The notes: generated by a model not told the origin, from the letters alone. Numbered from the stretch's first letter, positions 27,138 through 38,390 are shown. The stretch is DNA of 64,000 nt from Methylobacterium aquaticum (GCF_016804325.1 NZ_CP043627.1:1997001-2061000), one strand, 5' to 3'. Numbers and translations are program-made.

Positions 27138-27926
27138 TCAGGCCCGCCGCGGCACGAACGGATGCGTGCTCGACAACCCGCCATCCACGCTGAGCGCCTG
27201 GCCATTGACGTAGGACGCATCCTCGCTCGCCAGGAACACGGCCGCTGCCGCGATCTCTTCCGGCAGCCCCGCCCGGCGCTGCGGGTTGAGCTGGCCGATG
27301 CGGTCCTCCTTGCCCCTGGCGCGGGCCGCGGCGAACAGGCCCGCGGTCATGCCGGTCTCGATCAGGCCGGGGCAGACGGCGTTGATCCGCAGGCCCGACC
27401 CCGCAAAGGCGTCGGCGGCGGTCTGGACGAGGCTGATCACCCCGGCCTTGCTGGCGCTGTAGGCCGCCCCCGCCGCGTTGGCGCGCAACCCCGCCACCGA
27501 AGCGGTGCAGACGATCGCGCCGCCGCCATGGCGCAGGAGCAGCGGGCCGCCGTGCTTGATCGCCAGGAAGGCGCCGATCAGGTTGACCCGCAGCACCTCC
27601 TCCCAGAGGTCCACGCTCTGCTCGGTGAACGGTACGGTGCCGCCGCCGATGCCCGCATTGGCGTGGATCGCGTCGAGCCGGCCGAATTCCCGCTCGGCGG
27701 CGGCGAGGACGCCGGTCACGTCGGCCTCGCGGCCGGCATCCGCGGTCAGCGCCAGGGCCCGGCCGCCCTCCGCCGCGATGAGCGCCGCGGTCTCCTCCGC
27801 GCCGGCGGCGTCGCGGTCGACCACCGCGACCGCCGCGCCCTCGCGGGAGAAGAGCAGGGCGGAGGCGCGGCCGATGCCGCTGCCGGCGCCGGTGACGAGG
27901 ACGGCCTTGTCGGTGAATCGTGCCAT
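27138..27926 (-). CDS. Short-chain dehydrogenase/reductase
   Basis: 262 aa classical SDR. Cofactor motif TGAGSGIG (12-19), NAG at 90-92, catalytic S143, Y156 and K160 (YSASK). The D38 after the second strand (VVDRD) favours NAD(H). The substrate cannot be inferred. It lies 23 bp after a second SDR in the same direction, so the two are probably one transcript; its end is convergent with the orphan binding protein at 27127. Confidence 0.92.
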   Translation of the reverse strand: MARFTDKAVLVTGAGSGIGRASALLFSREGAAVAVVDRDAAGAEETAALIAAEGGRALALTADAGREADVTGVLAAAEREFGRLDAIHANAGIGGGTVPFTEQSVDLWEEVLRVNLIGAFLAIKHGGPLLLRHGGGAIVCTASVAGLRANAAGAAYSASKAGVISLVQTAADAFAGSGLRINAVCPGLIETGMTAGLFAAARARGKEDRIGQLNPQRRAGLPEEIAAAAVFLASEDASYVNGQALSVDGGLSSTHPFVPRRA

Positions 27927-27949
27927 GATGCCCTCACGCGCAAGTCGTC

Positions 27950-28732
27950 TCAGGCTACCGTGTAGCCGCCGTCGATCACCAGCACCTGGCCGGTATGGTA
28001 GGCGGAAGCCCCGCTCATCAGGTAGACGGCGATCCCGCCAAAGTCCTCCGGTCGGCCGAAACGGCGGGCGGGGATGCGCGGCAGGTTGAAGGTCACGAAC
28101 TTCTCGTTCGCCATCAAGCCGGCGGTCATCTCGCTCTCGATCCAGCCCGGCAGGATCGCATTCGCGGTCACGCCGTAGCGGGCGAGTTCGACGGCCAGCG
28201 CCCGCACCATCGCGTTGAGCGCCCCCTTGGTGGCGCCGTAATGCTCGTTGCGCGCAGCGCCCAGCAGCGAGGCGACGCTCGACGTGGCGACGAGCCGCCC
28301 GAAGGCGTCGCCTTGGCCGGCGCGCTCGGCCATGTGCCGGCCGGCGACCTGGAAGCTCGCCACCACCCCGTCGAGGTTGACCGCGAAGGTTTGTCGCCAC
28401 TCCGCCGCGTCCCGCTCCAGGAACGAGCGCCGCCCGCCGCCGGCCACGCCCGCATTGGCGAACATCCCGTCGACCCGGCCGAAGCGGGCGAGCGTCGCGT
28501 CGAAGGCGCGCTGCACCGCCTCGGGGTCGGAGACGTCACAGATCTCGGCCGCGACCGGGCTGCCGGTGGCGGTCAGGCGTTCGAGGGCGTGCCGGTTCTT
28601 CTCCGCGTCGCGGCCCCAGATCGAGACCGCGCAGCCGGCCCCGGCCAGGGCCTCCGCCATCCCGAGCCCGATGCCGCCATTGCCGCCGGTGACCACCGCC
28701 ACCCGGCCGGTGAGATCGAACACGCCCGCCAT
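27950..28732 (-). CDS. Short-chain dehydrogenase/reductase
   Basis: 260 aa classical SDR with TGGNGGIG (15-22), NAG (93-95), catalytic S151 or S152, Y165 and K169 (YGATK). It resembles gluconate 5-dehydrogenase or 3-oxoacyl reductase type SDRs, but a substrate cannot be assigned. First gene of a likely two-gene operon with the SDR downstream. The 288-bp gap before the divergent monooxygenase holds no gene and no clear promoter. Confidence 0.92.
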   Translation of the reverse strand: MAGVFDLTGRVAVVTGGNGGIGLGMAEALAGAGCAVSIWGRDAEKNRHALERLTATGSPVAAEICDVSDPEAVQRAFDATLARFGRVDGMFANAGVAGGGRRSFLERDAAEWRQTFAVNLDGVVASFQVAGRHMAERAGQGDAFGRLVATSSVASLLGAARNEHYGATKGALNAMVRALAVELARYGVTANAILPGWIESEMTAGLMANEKFVTFNLPRIPARRFGRPEDFGGIAVYLMSGASAYHTGQVLVIDGGYTVA

Positions 28733-29020
28733 GGATCCTCCTCGGACCGCCCGTCTCGTCGCTGCCGCGGGCGCAGCAGCCAGCATCGGTGAAACGCCGG
28801 ACCCGGGCAAGGCCCGCTTTCGAAATCCCGGGATGGGTGGAAGTATCCGCCCGATCGAGACATCCGAAGAGCTGGTATGTTGGCTCGCCTGTGCTGGAAC
28901 CTGCTGGCCCGCGCCGCCCATGCATGTCACGCATCAGCCTCACGCGCTTGCAACCGCCGCCCTCAACCCAAATCTTGAACGCCAGCAGGGGACACGCACT
29001 CCCACATCCGGAACCCGCCG

Positions 29021-30046
29021 ATGCCGCCACTCTCCGTCCTCGACCTCGCGCCGATCCCGAAAGGGTCCACGCCCGGCGACGCGTTGCGCAACACGCTCGA
29101 CCTTGCGCAGCACGCCGACCGCTGGGGCTTCACCCGCTACTGGGTGGCCGAGCACCACAACATGACCGGCATCGCCAGCGCGGCGACCTCCGTCGTGGTG
29201 GGCTACATCGCCGGGGGCACGCACCGCATCCGGGTCGGGGCGGGCGGCATCATGCTGCCGAACCACTCGCCGATGGTGATCGCCGAGCAGTTCGGCACGC
29301 TGGCCGAGCTCTATCCGGGCCGCATCGATCTGGGCCTCGGCCGGGCGCCCGGCACCGACCAGCGCACCCTGCGGGCGCTGCGCCGCGACCCCGCCGCCTC
29401 CGACCACTTCCCCCAGGACGTGCTCGAACTCCAGACGCTGCTCGGGCCGCTCGATGCCGGCCGGGTGATCCAGGCGGTGCCGGGCACCGACACCAACGTG
29501 CCGCTGTGGATCCTCGGCTCCAGCCTGTTCGGGGCGCAGCTCGCCGCGATGCTCGGCCTGCCCTACGCCTTCGCGTCGCATTTCGCCCCCGACGCCCTGA
29601 TGCAGGCGCTCGAGGTCTACCGCGCCCGCTTCGAGCCCTCGGGCCAGCTGGCCAAGCCCCACGCGATGGTCGGCGTCAACGTGATCGCGGCCGAGACGGA
29701 CGGGGAGGCGCGGCGGCTGTTCACCTCGGCGCAGCAGGCCTTCACCAACATCTTCCGCGGCACCCGCGGCCAGCTGCCGGCGCCGATCGACGACATCGAG
29801 ACCTACTGGTCGGGCCACGAGAAGCTGCAGGCCTCGGGCATGCTGGCCTGCTCGGTGGTCGGCTCGCCCGAGACGGTGCGCCAGGGCCTCGCGGCGATCG
29901 CGGCCCGCACGGGGGCCGACGAGCTGATGGTGGCCGCCGCGATCCACGACCACCGGGCGCGCCTGCGCTCCTACGAGATCCTGGCCGACATCATGAACGA
30001 GCCGCAGCGGGCCGCGGCGGATCGGCGCGAACCCGCTCACGCCTGA
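29021..30046 (+). CDS. LLM class flavin-dependent oxidoreductase (luciferase-like)
   Basis: 341 aa bacterial-luciferase-like protein of the MsnO8/YhbW type. Typical segments are WVAEHHNM (about 42-49), the phosphate-binding [35 protein letters not shown], and the late [13 protein letters not shown]. Such enzymes use FMNH2 from a separate reductase to oxygenate small organics; the substrate is unknown. It is transcribed toward lysS with an ~110-bp gap and could share its transcript. Confidence 0.9.
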   Translation: MPPLSVLDLAPIPKGSTPGDALRNTLDLAQHADRWGFTRYWVAEHHNMTGIASAATSVVVGYIAGGTHRIRVGAGGIMLPNHSPMVIAEQFGTLAELYPGRIDLGLGRAPGTDQRTLRALRRDPAASDHFPQDVLELQTLLGPLDAGRVIQAVPGTDTNVPLWILGSSLFGAQLAAMLGLPYAFASHFAPDALMQALEVYRARFEPSGQLAKPHAMVGVNVIAAETDGEARRLFTSAQQAFTNIFRGTRGQLPAPIDDIETYWSGHEKLQASGMLACSVVGSPETVRQGLAAIAARTGADELMVAAAIHDHRARLRSYEILADIMNEPQRAAADRREPAHA

Positions 30047-30157
30047 GCGGATCGCCTCGCGTTGACCCTCGGGAGCGCGGCCCATAGGGTGCCGGGCTCC
30101 CGAAACGCTCAACCGAAGGCCGCGCCCGCGGCCTCACAGGCCGAAAACCCCCTCGCC

Positions 30158-31858
30158 ATGTCCGCATTCAGCATCGATCCCGCCCTGGCGGAGGCCGCCG
30201 CCTCCGCGTCCGCCTGGCCCTTCGAGGAGGCGCGCAAGCTCGTCGCCCGGCTGGAGCGGACGGGCAAAGGCGAGGTGCTGTTCGAGACCGGCTACGGCCC
30301 CTCGGGCCTGCCGCATATCGGTACCTTCGGCGAGGTCGCCCGCACCTCGATGGTGCGCCAGGCCTTTCGGACGCTGACCAACGACAGCGTGCCCACCCGC
30401 CTCGTCGCCTTCTCGGACGACATGGACGGGTTGCGCAAGGTGCCGGAGAACGTGCCGAACAAGGCGCTGCTGGCCGACAACCTCAACAAGCCGCTCACCG
30501 CGGTGCCGGACCCGTTCGGCACCCATGACAGCTTCGGCGCTCACAACAACGCCGAACTGCGCCGCTTCCTCGACAAGTTCGGCTTCGACTACGAATTCCT
30601 GTCCGCGACCGAGTGCTACCGCTCGGGCCGGTTCGACGCGACCCTGCTGCGGGTGCTCGAGCGCTACGACGCCGTGATGGCGGTGATGCTGCCGTCCTTG
30701 CGCGCCGAGCGCTCGGCCTCCTACTCGCCGTTCCTGCCGCTCCACCCGGTCACCGGCCATGTGATGCAGGTGCCGATCGACGAGGTGAAGGTCTCGTCCG
30801 GCACCATCGTGTGGCGCGATCCCGCCACGGGCGAGGCCTACGAGACCCCGGTGACGGGGGGCCACGCCAAGCTGCAATGGAAGCCCGACTGGGCGATGCG
30901 CTGGGTCGCGCTCGGCGTCGATTACGAGATGGCCGGCAAGGATCTGATCGATTCGGTCAAGCTGTCCGGGCAGATCGCCCGGGCGCTCGGTGCCGAGCCG
31001 CCGGAGGGCTTCAATTACGAGCTGTTCCTCGACGAGAAGGGGCAGAAGATCTCGAAGTCGAAGGGCAACGGCCTCACCATCGACGAGTGGCTGGCCTACG
31101 GCACGCCCGAGAGCCTGGCGCTCTTCATGTACAACAAGCCGCGGGAGGCCAAGCGGCTGCATTTCGACGTCATCCCGCGTCACGTCGACGACTACCTGTC
31201 GTTCCTCGACAAGTTCCCGGGCCAGGACGCGAAGCTGAAGCTCGGCAACCCGGTCTGGCACCTGCACGCCGGCGCGCCGCCGGAAGCGGAGCGGGTGGGG
31301 AATGGCGGGGCGATCCCGTTCGCGATGCTGCTCAACCTCGTGGCGGTGGCCAATACCGAGGATCCGGCGGTGCTCTGGGGCTTCATCCGCCGCTACGCCC
31401 CCGAGGCCTCGCCCGAGACGCATCCGCGCCTCGACCGGCTGGTCCACCACGCCGTGCGCTACTTCCGCGATTTCGTGCGTCCGGCCAAGACCTACCGGGC
31501 TCCGAGCGCGGAGGAGGCGGCGGCCTTGGCTGACCTCTCCGACACGCTCGCCACGCAAGGAGGCTCCACCGATCCGGAGGCGCTGCAGGCGGCGGTCTAC
31601 GAGGTCGGGCGGCGCCACTTCCCGGACCTGTCGGGCAAGTCGAAGAGCCCGGACGGGCGGCCGGGCGTGTCGCAGACCTGGTTCACCACGCTCTACGGCA
31701 TCCTGCTCGGGGAGGCCCGGGGCCCGCGCTTCGGCTCCTTCGTCGCGCTCTATGGCGTCGAGGAGACCCGCGCGCTGATCGCCCGTGCCCTGTCGGGGGC
31801 GCTCGCCGAGGAGCACGCGGCCTTCCTCGAGAGCCGCAAGGCCCCGGAAGCGGCCTGA
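30158..31858 (+). CDS. lysS: Lysyl-tRNA synthetase, class I
   Basis: 566 aa. This is the class I (archaeal and alphaproteobacterial, LysK-type) enzyme, not the class II enzyme of most bacteria. The HIGH-like motif is HIGT (53-56) after PSGLP, and the KMSKS loop is KISKS (297-301). Both bind ATP in lysine activation before transfer to tRNA-Lys. The start at 30158 (MSAFSIDP) is chosen; a longer frame from 30062 adds 32 residues without family character. Confidence 0.95.
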   Translation: MSAFSIDPALAEAAASASAWPFEEARKLVARLERTGKGEVLFETGYGPSGLPHIGTFGEVARTSMVRQAFRTLTNDSVPTRLVAFSDDMDGLRKVPENVPNKALLADNLNKPLTAVPDPFGTHDSFGAHNNAELRRFLDKFGFDYEFLSATECYRSGRFDATLLRVLERYDAVMAVMLPSLRAERSASYSPFLPLHPVTGHVMQVPIDEVKVSSGTIVWRDPATGEAYETPVTGGHAKLQWKPDWAMRWVALGVDYEMAGKDLIDSVKLSGQIARALGAEPPEGFNYELFLDEKGQKISKSKGNGLTIDEWLAYGTPESLALFMYNKPREAKRLHFDVIPRHVDDYLSFLDKFPGQDAKLKLGNPVWHLHAGAPPEAERVGNGGAIPFAMLLNLVAVANTEDPAVLWGFIRRYAPEASPETHPRLDRLVHHAVRYFRDFVRPAKTYRAPSAEEAAALADLSDTLATQGGSTDPEALQAAVYEVGRRHFPDLSGKSKSPDGRPGVSQTWFTTLYGILLGEARGPRFGSFVALYGVEETRALIARALSGALAEEHAAFLESRKAPEAA

Positions 31859-31937
31859 CCGCCTGACCCCCGGCCCGGTTCCCACCACCTCGGATGGGGG
31901 CCGGACCGCGTTGTCCCCATCCCGTCCCCCGGTTACC

Positions 31938-31967
31938 TTGGCAGCAGGGAATCAGTGGTGGTATGGA
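31938..31967 (+). promoter_or_regulatory. Sigma70-type promoter of the small exported protein
   Basis: TTGGCA (31938-31943), 18-bp spacer, TATGGA (31962-31967). The LexA-like box begins inside the -10, which is the usual way LexA blocks a promoter. The start codon is at 32001. Confidence 0.5.
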
Positions 31968-31980
31968 ACATATCAGGAAC
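31966..31980 (+). promoter_or_regulatory. LexA (SOS) box, GAAC-N7-GAAC
   Basis: GAACATATCAGGAAC is an exact match to the direct-repeat LexA site of alphaproteobacteria (GTTC-N7-GTTC read on the other strand). It overlaps the -10 at 31962 and ends 20 nt before the ATG at 32001. Confidence 0.6.
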
Positions 31981-32000
31981 AAACGCCCCGGGACCTCGCC

Positions 32001-32381
32001 ATGCGCGCCGTGATGCCGCTCCTGCTCATCGCCCTGTCGGGGTCGAGCCACGTCACGGAATCCCACGCCATCGAGGTGGCGCGGCCGGCCCGCGAGGCGG
32101 CGGCGATCGCGCGGCTGAAGGGCTGCCTGGCGCGGGAATCCGCCGCGGCGCGGGTCCGTCACGAGACGCCGGAGCATTTCGCCGTGCGGGCCCAGCACAT
32201 CTGCCTGCCGGCCAAGCGCGACGCCGCGCGGGCGAAGGCCGTGGCCCTCGTCGCCGCGGGCTTCACGGAGGCGCCGGACCTCGTCGGTGCGGTCGAGCAG
32301 CTGCTCTCCGACCACGAGCGCGAGACGGCGGAGGCCTATGCCCGCAGCGTCGGCCGCCGGCGCGTCGCCGGGACACCCTGA
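32001..32381 (+). CDS. Small exported protein, possibly SOS-regulated
   Basis: 126 aa. The ATG at 32001 begins a signal-like stretch (MRAVMPLLLIALSGSSHV, possible cleavage near SHA). The mature part is short, charged and helical, with two cysteines about 30 residues apart (KGCLARE and HICLPAK) that could form a disulfide in the periplasm. No known domain is recognised. The promoter overlaps a LexA box (31966-31980), so expression after DNA damage is predicted. It ends about 100 bp before tuf1. Confidence 0.7.
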   Translation: MRAVMPLLLIALSGSSHVTESHAIEVARPAREAAAIARLKGCLARESAAARVRHETPEHFAVRAQHICLPAKRDAARAKAVALVAAGFTEAPDLVGAVEQLLSDHERETAEAYARSVGRRRVAGTP

Positions 32382-32479
32382 GACGATGCCGGACTTGATC
32401 AACCGGCGCTAACCCTCTAAGCGGGCCGCGCCTTCCGCCCGGCTGGACGTCGTGGGCGGGCTTGCCGCAGGTGAGGGAT

Positions 32480-33670
<1,191 letters not shown>

Positions 33671-33717
33671 GTCGACGGGCCCGGGGCCGCGAGGCGGCCC
33701 CGGGCGCCGAAGCGAAG

Positions 33718-33750
33718 GGGCGGGTGCCTGAACGGGCGCCCGCCCTTTTT
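33718..33750 (+). terminator. Intrinsic terminator of tuf copy 1
   Basis: GGGCGGGTGCC (33718-33728) pairs with GGCGCCCGCCC (33735-33745), one G-T pair, then TTTTT. A second, perfect 12-bp GC hairpin with no T-run precedes it at 33679-33705. From 33751 to the tRNA promoter at 34002 I see nothing else. Confidence 0.85.
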
Positions 33751-34001
33751 CGTGGCTGGAATGCGATCCGGCTCTCGGCACTTCACCCCGGAGCCCGCCT
33801 TCGAGGCCCACCGCGTGGGCATTTGAGGACGGGGTCGTCCCGGGGAGGCCGGTGCTGCGGAATCCCGGCCGGTGAGGCCCTGCCGAGCCTGCTCGGGCTG
33901 TCAGGGCACCTGGGATGCCCTGCAAGGCGACGGAGCCGGGCGCGGTCGCGGCCACGCGCCGGGCGATCGCGCCGATGTCGCATCCTGTCGCGACATTCCG
34001 C

Positions 34002-34030
34002 TTGCATCCGGGCCGGAGATCCGGCTACAG
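34002..34030 (+). promoter_or_regulatory. Promoter of tRNA-Trp
   Basis: TTGCAT (34002-34007), 17-bp spacer, CTACAG (34025-34030). The mature tRNA begins 23 nt after the -10. It probably also reads into secE-nusG. Confidence 0.55.
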
Positions 34031-34052
34031 AGCGGTCGCGCCGCGGCGCTGC

Positions 34053-34129
34053 AGGAGTGTAGCTCAACTGGTCAGAGCACCGGTCTCCAAAACCGGGGGT
34101 TGGGGGTTCGAGTCCCTCCACTCCTGCCA
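34053..34129 (+). tRNA. tRNA-Trp (anticodon CCA)
   Basis: 77 nt with encoded 3' CCA (34127-34129). The acceptor stem AGGAGTG pairs with CACTCCT. The anticodon stem CCGGT / ACCGG encloses loop CTCCAAA, with anticodon CCA at 34087-34089. The T-arm contains GGTTCGAGTCC. It sits just upstream of secE, a conserved bacterial arrangement. Confidence 0.96.
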
Positions 34130-34327
34130 AGGACCGCGAGCCGACCGGAGCCTCCGCCATCACCGGCAGATCTCCGAATAACAATCCGTCCGGGACAGTC
34201 GACAAGTGCAGGCAACTGCGCTAGACGCTGCGCCCATCCCAGATCGAACAGGCGGCAGTGCGGGCCGGGGTGATCCTTCAGGCTCGCTTGGCCGCCGTTG
34301 GTTTCGAGCGCATCGGTTGTCCGAGCC

Positions 34328-34633
34328 ATGGCATCGAACGAAGCGACGAAGAAGATGGACCTCGGGCGCAACGCCTCCCGCAGCACCCCGCCGGCCCGCG
34401 GCGGCGCTTCGCCGACGCCGCCCACGCGTCCGGCGCAGAAGCGCGTGGGTCCGTTCGAGTTCCTCCAGCAGGTGCGCGACGAGGGCCGGAAGGTCACCTG
34501 GCCGACCCGCAAGGAGACCCTGGTCACCACCCTGATGGTGTTCGTCATGGTGGTGGTGGCGAGCGTGTTCTTCACCGTCGTCGACCAGGTGCTGCGCTAC
34601 GCGGTGACGCTGGTGCTGGGCATCGGGGCCTGA
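34328..34633 (+). CDS. secE: Preprotein translocase subunit SecE
   Basis: 101 aa. A Pro/Arg-rich N-terminal tail is followed by the conserved amphipathic segment (FLQQVRDEGRKVTWPTRKET) and a single C-terminal membrane span (about 63-85, VVVASVFFTVVDQVLR). It stabilises SecY in the inner-membrane translocon. I start it at the ATG at 34328 (MASNEATKK); a longer frame from 34298 adds ten residues with no support. It precedes nusG as in most bacteria. Confidence 0.93.
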   Translation: MASNEATKKMDLGRNASRSTPPARGGASPTPPTRPAQKRVGPFEFLQQVRDEGRKVTWPTRKETLVTTLMVFVMVVVASVFFTVVDQVLRYAVTLVLGIGA

Positions 34634-34699
34634 TCGAGCAGAGATGACCCGGCAGATGCCGGCCCGCGACGGGGCCGCCGCCGGACTGGAGTGAACGCC

Positions 34700-35233
34700 G
34701 TGTCGAAGCGCTGGTACATCGTCCACGCCTATTCGAACTTCGAGAACAAGGTCGCGCAGTCGATCAAGGACCAGGCGGCGCAGCGCGGCCTGACGGAGAA
34801 GTTCGACGAGGTCATGGTCCCGACCGAGAAGGTCGTGGAGGTGCGTCGCGGCCGCAAGGTCGATGCCGAGCGCAAGTTCTTCCCCGGCTACGTGCTGGTG
34901 AAGTGCGACCTCACCGACGAGGTCTACCACCTCATCAAGAACACCCCGAAGGTCACGGGCTTCCTCGGCGCCGACAAGTCGAAGCCGGTGCCGATCCCGG
35001 ATGCCGAGGCCGAGCGCATCAAGGGCCAGGTCCAGGAAGGCACCGAGCGCCCGAAGGCCTCGATCGCCTACGAGGTCGGCGAGCAGGTCCGCGTCGCGGA
35101 CGGCCCCTTCGCCTCCTTCAACGGCATCGTCGAGGAAGTCGACGAGAGCCGCTCCCGCCTCAAGGTGGCGGTCTCCATCTTCGGCCGGGCGACCCCGGTC
35201 GAACTCGAATACGGTCAGGTCGAGAAGCTCTGA
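34700..35233 (+). CDS. nusG: Transcription termination/antitermination factor NusG
   Basis: 177 aa. NGN domain ([19 protein letters not shown]), then a KOW motif ([20 protein letters not shown]) at the C-terminus. It travels with RNA polymerase and links to Rho or ribosomal S10. Two GTG starts are possible, 34691 and 34700. I prefer 34700 because GGAG at 34688-34691 overlaps the first GTG but is 8 nt from the second, and family members begin at this residue. Confidence 0.95.
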   Translation: MSKRWYIVHAYSNFENKVAQSIKDQAAQRGLTEKFDEVMVPTEKVVEVRRGRKVDAERKFFPGYVLVKCDLTDEVYHLIKNTPKVTGFLGADKSKPVPIPDAEAERIKGQVQEGTERPKASIAYEVGEQVRVADGPFASFNGIVEEVDESRSRLKVAVSIFGRATPVELEYGQVEKL

Positions 35234-35263
35234 TCGTCACCGGCGGTATCTTTCGGGAGTCGC

Positions 35264-35287
35264 CCGGGGCGTGGCATCACGCCCCGG
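35264..35287 (+). promoter_or_regulatory. Perfect hairpin in the rplK leader
   Basis: CCGGGGCGTG, loop GCAT, CACGCCCCGG, in the 182-bp gap between nusG and rplK. No U-tract follows. It could be an attenuator or part of the L1-responsive leader that many bacteria have ahead of rplK; I cannot identify the L1 site itself. Confidence 0.4.
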
Positions 35288-35415
35288 AATCGCGTCCCCC
35301 GCAAGGAACCGCCCCTCACCCGCGGAAGGCCCGCCCGGATACGCCTCCGGGAGTCCGGGCCGCACCGCGACCTGCAACCGCCCTCAATCGATAGGGCTAC
35401 TCTGGGAGCAGTCCC

Positions 35416-35865
35416 ATGGCGAAGAAGATCACGGGCTACGTGAAGCTTCAGGTCCCGGCCGGCGCCGCCAATCCGTCGCCGCCGATCGGCCCCGCGCTCG
35501 GTCAGCGCGGCCTCAACATCATGGAATTCTGCAAGGCCTTCAACGCGAAGACCGCGCAGATCGAGAAGGGCACCCCGATCCCGGTGATCATCACCGCGTA
35601 TCAGGACCGCTCCTTCACCTTCGAGATGAAGCAGCCCCCGGTCTCCTTCTTCCTGAAGAAGGCCGCCGGCCTGAAGATCGGCAAGAAGCCGGCCTCCGGC
35701 TCGAAGACCCCCGGCAAGGGCGCGCCCGCCGGCAAGGTCTCCGAGGCGCAGATCCGCGAGATCGCCGAGAAGAAGATGCCCGACCTGAACTGCGATTCGG
35801 TCGATTCCGCCGTCGCCATGATCCGCGGCTCCGCCCGCGCCATGGGTCTCGAGATCACCGCGTAA
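35416..35865 (+). CDS. rplK: 50S ribosomal protein L11
   Basis: 149 aa. It begins [20 protein letters not shown] and contains the proline-rich N-domain ([20 protein letters not shown]) and C-terminal rRNA-binding domain ending [11 protein letters not shown]. It binds the GTPase-associated region of 23S rRNA. Followed 12 bp later by rplA in one operon. Confidence 0.98.
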   Translation: MAKKITGYVKLQVPAGAANPSPPIGPALGQRGLNIMEFCKAFNAKTAQIEKGTPIPVIITAYQDRSFTFEMKQPPVSFFLKKAAGLKIGKKPASGSKTPGKGAPAGKVSEAQIREIAEKKMPDLNCDSVDSAVAMIRGSARAMGLEITA

Positions 35866-35877
35866 GGGGAGGGCGAC

Positions 35878-36585
35878 ATGGCTAAGACAGGCAAGCGCAT
35901 CCGCTCCGCCCGCGAGGGCATCGAGGTCACCAAGCTCTATCCGCTCGCCGACGCGGTGAAGCTGATCAAGGAGCGGTCCACCGCCAAGTTCGACGAGACC
36001 TTCGAGGTCTCGATGAATCTCGGCGTCGACCCCCGCCACGCCGACCAGATGGTCCGCGGCGTCTGCAACCTGCCGAACGGCTCCGGCCGGACCGTGCGGG
36101 TGGCGGTGTTCGCCCGTGGCCCGAAGGCCGACGAGGCGCGGGCCGCCGGTGCCGACATCGTCGGCGCCGAGGACCTGCTCGAGACGATCCAGGGCGGCAC
36201 GATCGACTTCGATCGCTGCATCGCCACCCCGGACATGATGCCGCTGGTCGGCCGCCTCGGTAAGGTGCTCGGCCCGCGCGGCCTGATGCCGAACCCGAAG
36301 GTCGGCACCGTCACCATGGACGTGAAGGGCGCCGTCGCCGGCGCCAAGGGCGGCTCGGTCGAGTTCCGCGTCGAGAAGGCGGGCATCGTCCACGCCGGCA
36401 TCGGCAAGGTCTCGTTCGACGAGCAGAAGATCGTCGAGAACATCCGCGCCTTCGCGGATGCCGTGGCCAAGGCGAAGCCCGCCGGCGCCAAGGGCACCTA
36501 CATCCAGCGCATCGCCGTCTCCTCGACGATGGGCCCGGGCGTGAAGGTGGACCCGTCGAGCGTGCTGGTCGCCGCCGGCGCCTGA
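35878..36585 (+). CDS. rplA: 50S ribosomal protein L1
   Basis: 235 aa. The conserved segment [14 protein letters not shown] is intact, with [19 protein letters not shown] near the end. It builds the L1 stalk and in many bacteria represses the rplK-rplA mRNA. Ended by a strong hairpin at 36618. Confidence 0.98.
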   Translation: MAKTGKRIRSAREGIEVTKLYPLADAVKLIKERSTAKFDETFEVSMNLGVDPRHADQMVRGVCNLPNGSGRTVRVAVFARGPKADEARAAGADIVGAEDLLETIQGGTIDFDRCIATPDMMPLVGRLGKVLGPRGLMPNPKVGTVTMDVKGAVAGAKGGSVEFRVEKAGIVHAGIGKVSFDEQKIVENIRAFADAVAKAKPAGAKGTYIQRIAVSSTMGPGVKVDPSSVLVAAGA

Positions 36586-36617
36586 CGCCGACGCGACTGT
36601 CGCATCACGACATGAGG

Positions 36618-36654
36618 CGCCCGGTCCGGCAACGGACCGGGCGCTTCGCGTTTG
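36618..36654 (+). terminator. Intrinsic terminator after rplKA
   Basis: GCGCCCGGTCCG (36618-36629), loop GCAA, CGGACCGGGCGC (36634-36645), a perfect 12-bp stem followed by TTCGCGTTT. It isolates rplKA from the radical SAM gene. Confidence 0.75.
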
Positions 36655-36771
36655 AGGGAGCCCACGGCCCCTGTCGCTGCGGCATCGCGGCCCTCCGTCG
36701 CGTGCCGCGACGCGGCGAAAACCTGACGCGGCGGGGCAGCCTTCCGGCGCCGCTGTGCTAGATACGGTGCC

Positions 36772-38385
36772 ATGCGCAGCACCGTCCCGGTCTCCTCCTC
36801 GCGACGCATCCTCTGCGTCTTCCCCGCCTACACGCCCTCGTTCGGCACCTTCTCGCACGCCTATCCGCTGATGGGCGGCGTCAAGGCCTTCATGCCGCCG
36901 CAGGGGCTCCTGGTGATCGCCGCCTACATGCCGCAGGCATGGGAGGTGAGGTTCATCGACGAGAACATCGCTCGGGCCAGTCCCGACGACTTCGCCTGGG
37001 CCGACGCAGTCTTCGTGTCGGGCATGCACATCCAGGAAGGCCAGATCCACGAGATCGGCCGCCGGGCGCATGCCGCCGGCAAGGTCGCGGTCTTAGGGGG
37101 CCCCTCGGTCTCCGGCGCGCCGGAGAAGTACCCGGATTTCGACTACCTCCATCTCGGCGAGATCGGCGACGCCACCGACAGGCTGATCCGGCGCCTCGAC
37201 GAGACCGTGGCGGTGCCGGCCGAGCCCGAGCGCTTCGAGACCGCCGACCGGCTCGCCCTGTCCGATTTCCCGGCCCCGGCCTACGAGCGGGTGCCGCTCA
37301 AGCGCTACCTGATCGGCTCGCTGCAATTCTCGTCGGGCTGCCCGTATCGCTGCGAGTTCTGCGACATCCCGCAGCTCTACGGCCGCCAGCCGCGGCTGAA
37401 GACCCCCGAGCAGCTCTGCGCCGAGCTCGACGCCATCGTGGCGCAGCCGGCGCATCCGGCGGTGGTCTACTTCGTCGACGACAACTTCATCGGCAACCGC
37501 AAGGCAACCCGCGAGATGCTGCCCCACCTGGTGGAGTGGCAGAAGCGGAACAACTTTCCCCTCCAGTTCGCCTGCGAGGCGACGCTGAACATGGCCAAGC
37601 AGCCCGAGATCCTCGAGCTGATGCGCCAGGCCAACTTCATGACGGTGTTCGTCGGCATCGAGACCCCGGAGGCCGACGCGCTCAAGGGCATCGACAAGAC
37701 CCACAACGCCGCCGTGCCGATGTACGAGGCGATCGAGACCCTGAACTCCTACGGGCTGGAGGTGACCTCCGGCATCATCCTCGGCCTCGACACCGACACC
37801 GACAAGTCCGAGCAGAACCTGATCGACTTCATCGACCGCTCGGCGATCCCGGTCCTCACCATCAACCTGCTCCAGGCCCTGCCCAAGACCCCGCTCTGGG
37901 ACCGGCTGGAGAAAGAGGGCCGGCTCGTCCACGATGCCAGCCTCGAATCGAACGTGCTCTTCAAGCGGCCGCACGACGACGTGGTGGGATCCTGGCGCCG
38001 GGCCATCGCCCATGCCTACTCGCCCGAGCAGCTGTTCGAGCGCTTCAAGCGCCAATGCGACGTCACCTACCCGAACCGGATCACCACGCCGACATCGGGC
38101 AAGCTGACGCTGACCAACCTGCGCCGCGGCCTGATCCTCGGCTTCAACATCGTCACCCGGGTCGGCCTGTTCTCCGATTACCGCAAGCCGTTCTGGCGCG
38201 CGGCGGCCTACGCCCTCAAGCGCGGACAGATCGAGGCGGTGTTCAACATGGGCTTCGTCGCCCACCACCTGATCCGCTTCACCCGCGAGGCCCTGCGCGG
38301 CGAGCACAACGCCTCGTTCTACGCAGCGCAGGACAAAGCCAAGGCGGAGGCCGCCGCAAGGGGAGGGGCCCGGCAGGCGGCATGA
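36772..38385 (+). CDS. hpnP: B12-binding radical SAM protein, HpnP-like (hopanoid C-2 methylase candidate)
   Basis: 537 aa. The N-terminal cobalamin-binding region (about 13-150) carries the conserved MPPQGLLVIAAYMPQ and WADAVFVSGMHIQ segments. The radical SAM core has its three cluster cysteines, C190, C194 and C197 (CPYRCEFC). A DUF4070-type C-terminal region (about 340-510) includes INLLQALPKTPLWDRLEKEG. This layout and many motif stretches match HpnP, which methylates hopanoids at C-2 with SAM and cobalamin, a membrane modification known in Methylobacterium. The symbol is tentative: other B12-radical SAM enzymes share the scaffold. No other hopanoid gene is nearby. It interrupts the usual rplA-rplJ neighbourhood between two terminators. 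Confidence 0.7.
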   Translation: MRSTVPVSSSRRILCVFPAYTPSFGTFSHAYPLMGGVKAFMPPQGLLVIAAYMPQAWEVRFIDENIARASPDDFAWADAVFVSGMHIQEGQIHEIGRRAHAAGKVAVLGGPSVSGAPEKYPDFDYLHLGEIGDATDRLIRRLDETVAVPAEPERFETADRLALSDFPAPAYERVPLKRYLIGSLQFSSGCPYRCEFCDIPQLYGRQPRLKTPEQLCAELDAIVAQPAHPAVVYFVDDNFIGNRKATREMLPHLVEWQKRNNFPLQFACEATLNMAKQPEILELMRQANFMTVFVGIETPEADALKGIDKTHNAAVPMYEAIETLNSYGLEVTSGIILGLDTDTDKSEQNLIDFIDRSAIPVLTINLLQALPKTPLWDRLEKEGRLVHDASLESNVLFKRPHDDVVGSWRRAIAHAYSPEQLFERFKRQCDVTYPNRITTPTSGKLTLTNLRRGLILGFNIVTRVGLFSDYRKPFWRAAAYALKRGQIEAVFNMGFVAHHLIRFTREALRGEHNASFYAAQDKAKAEAAARGGARQAA

Positions 38386-38390
38386 GCCGG

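Noticed and set aside
32395..32423. Promoter for tuf copy 1 (TTGATC-17-TAAGCG)
   Set aside because: The -10 match is too poor to report as a feature, although a promoter between 32382 and 32479 is likely.
33751..34001. Short open frames between the tuf terminator and the tRNA-Trp promoter
   Set aside because: They run across the tRNA or tuf gene in other frames and lack start signals or family similarity.
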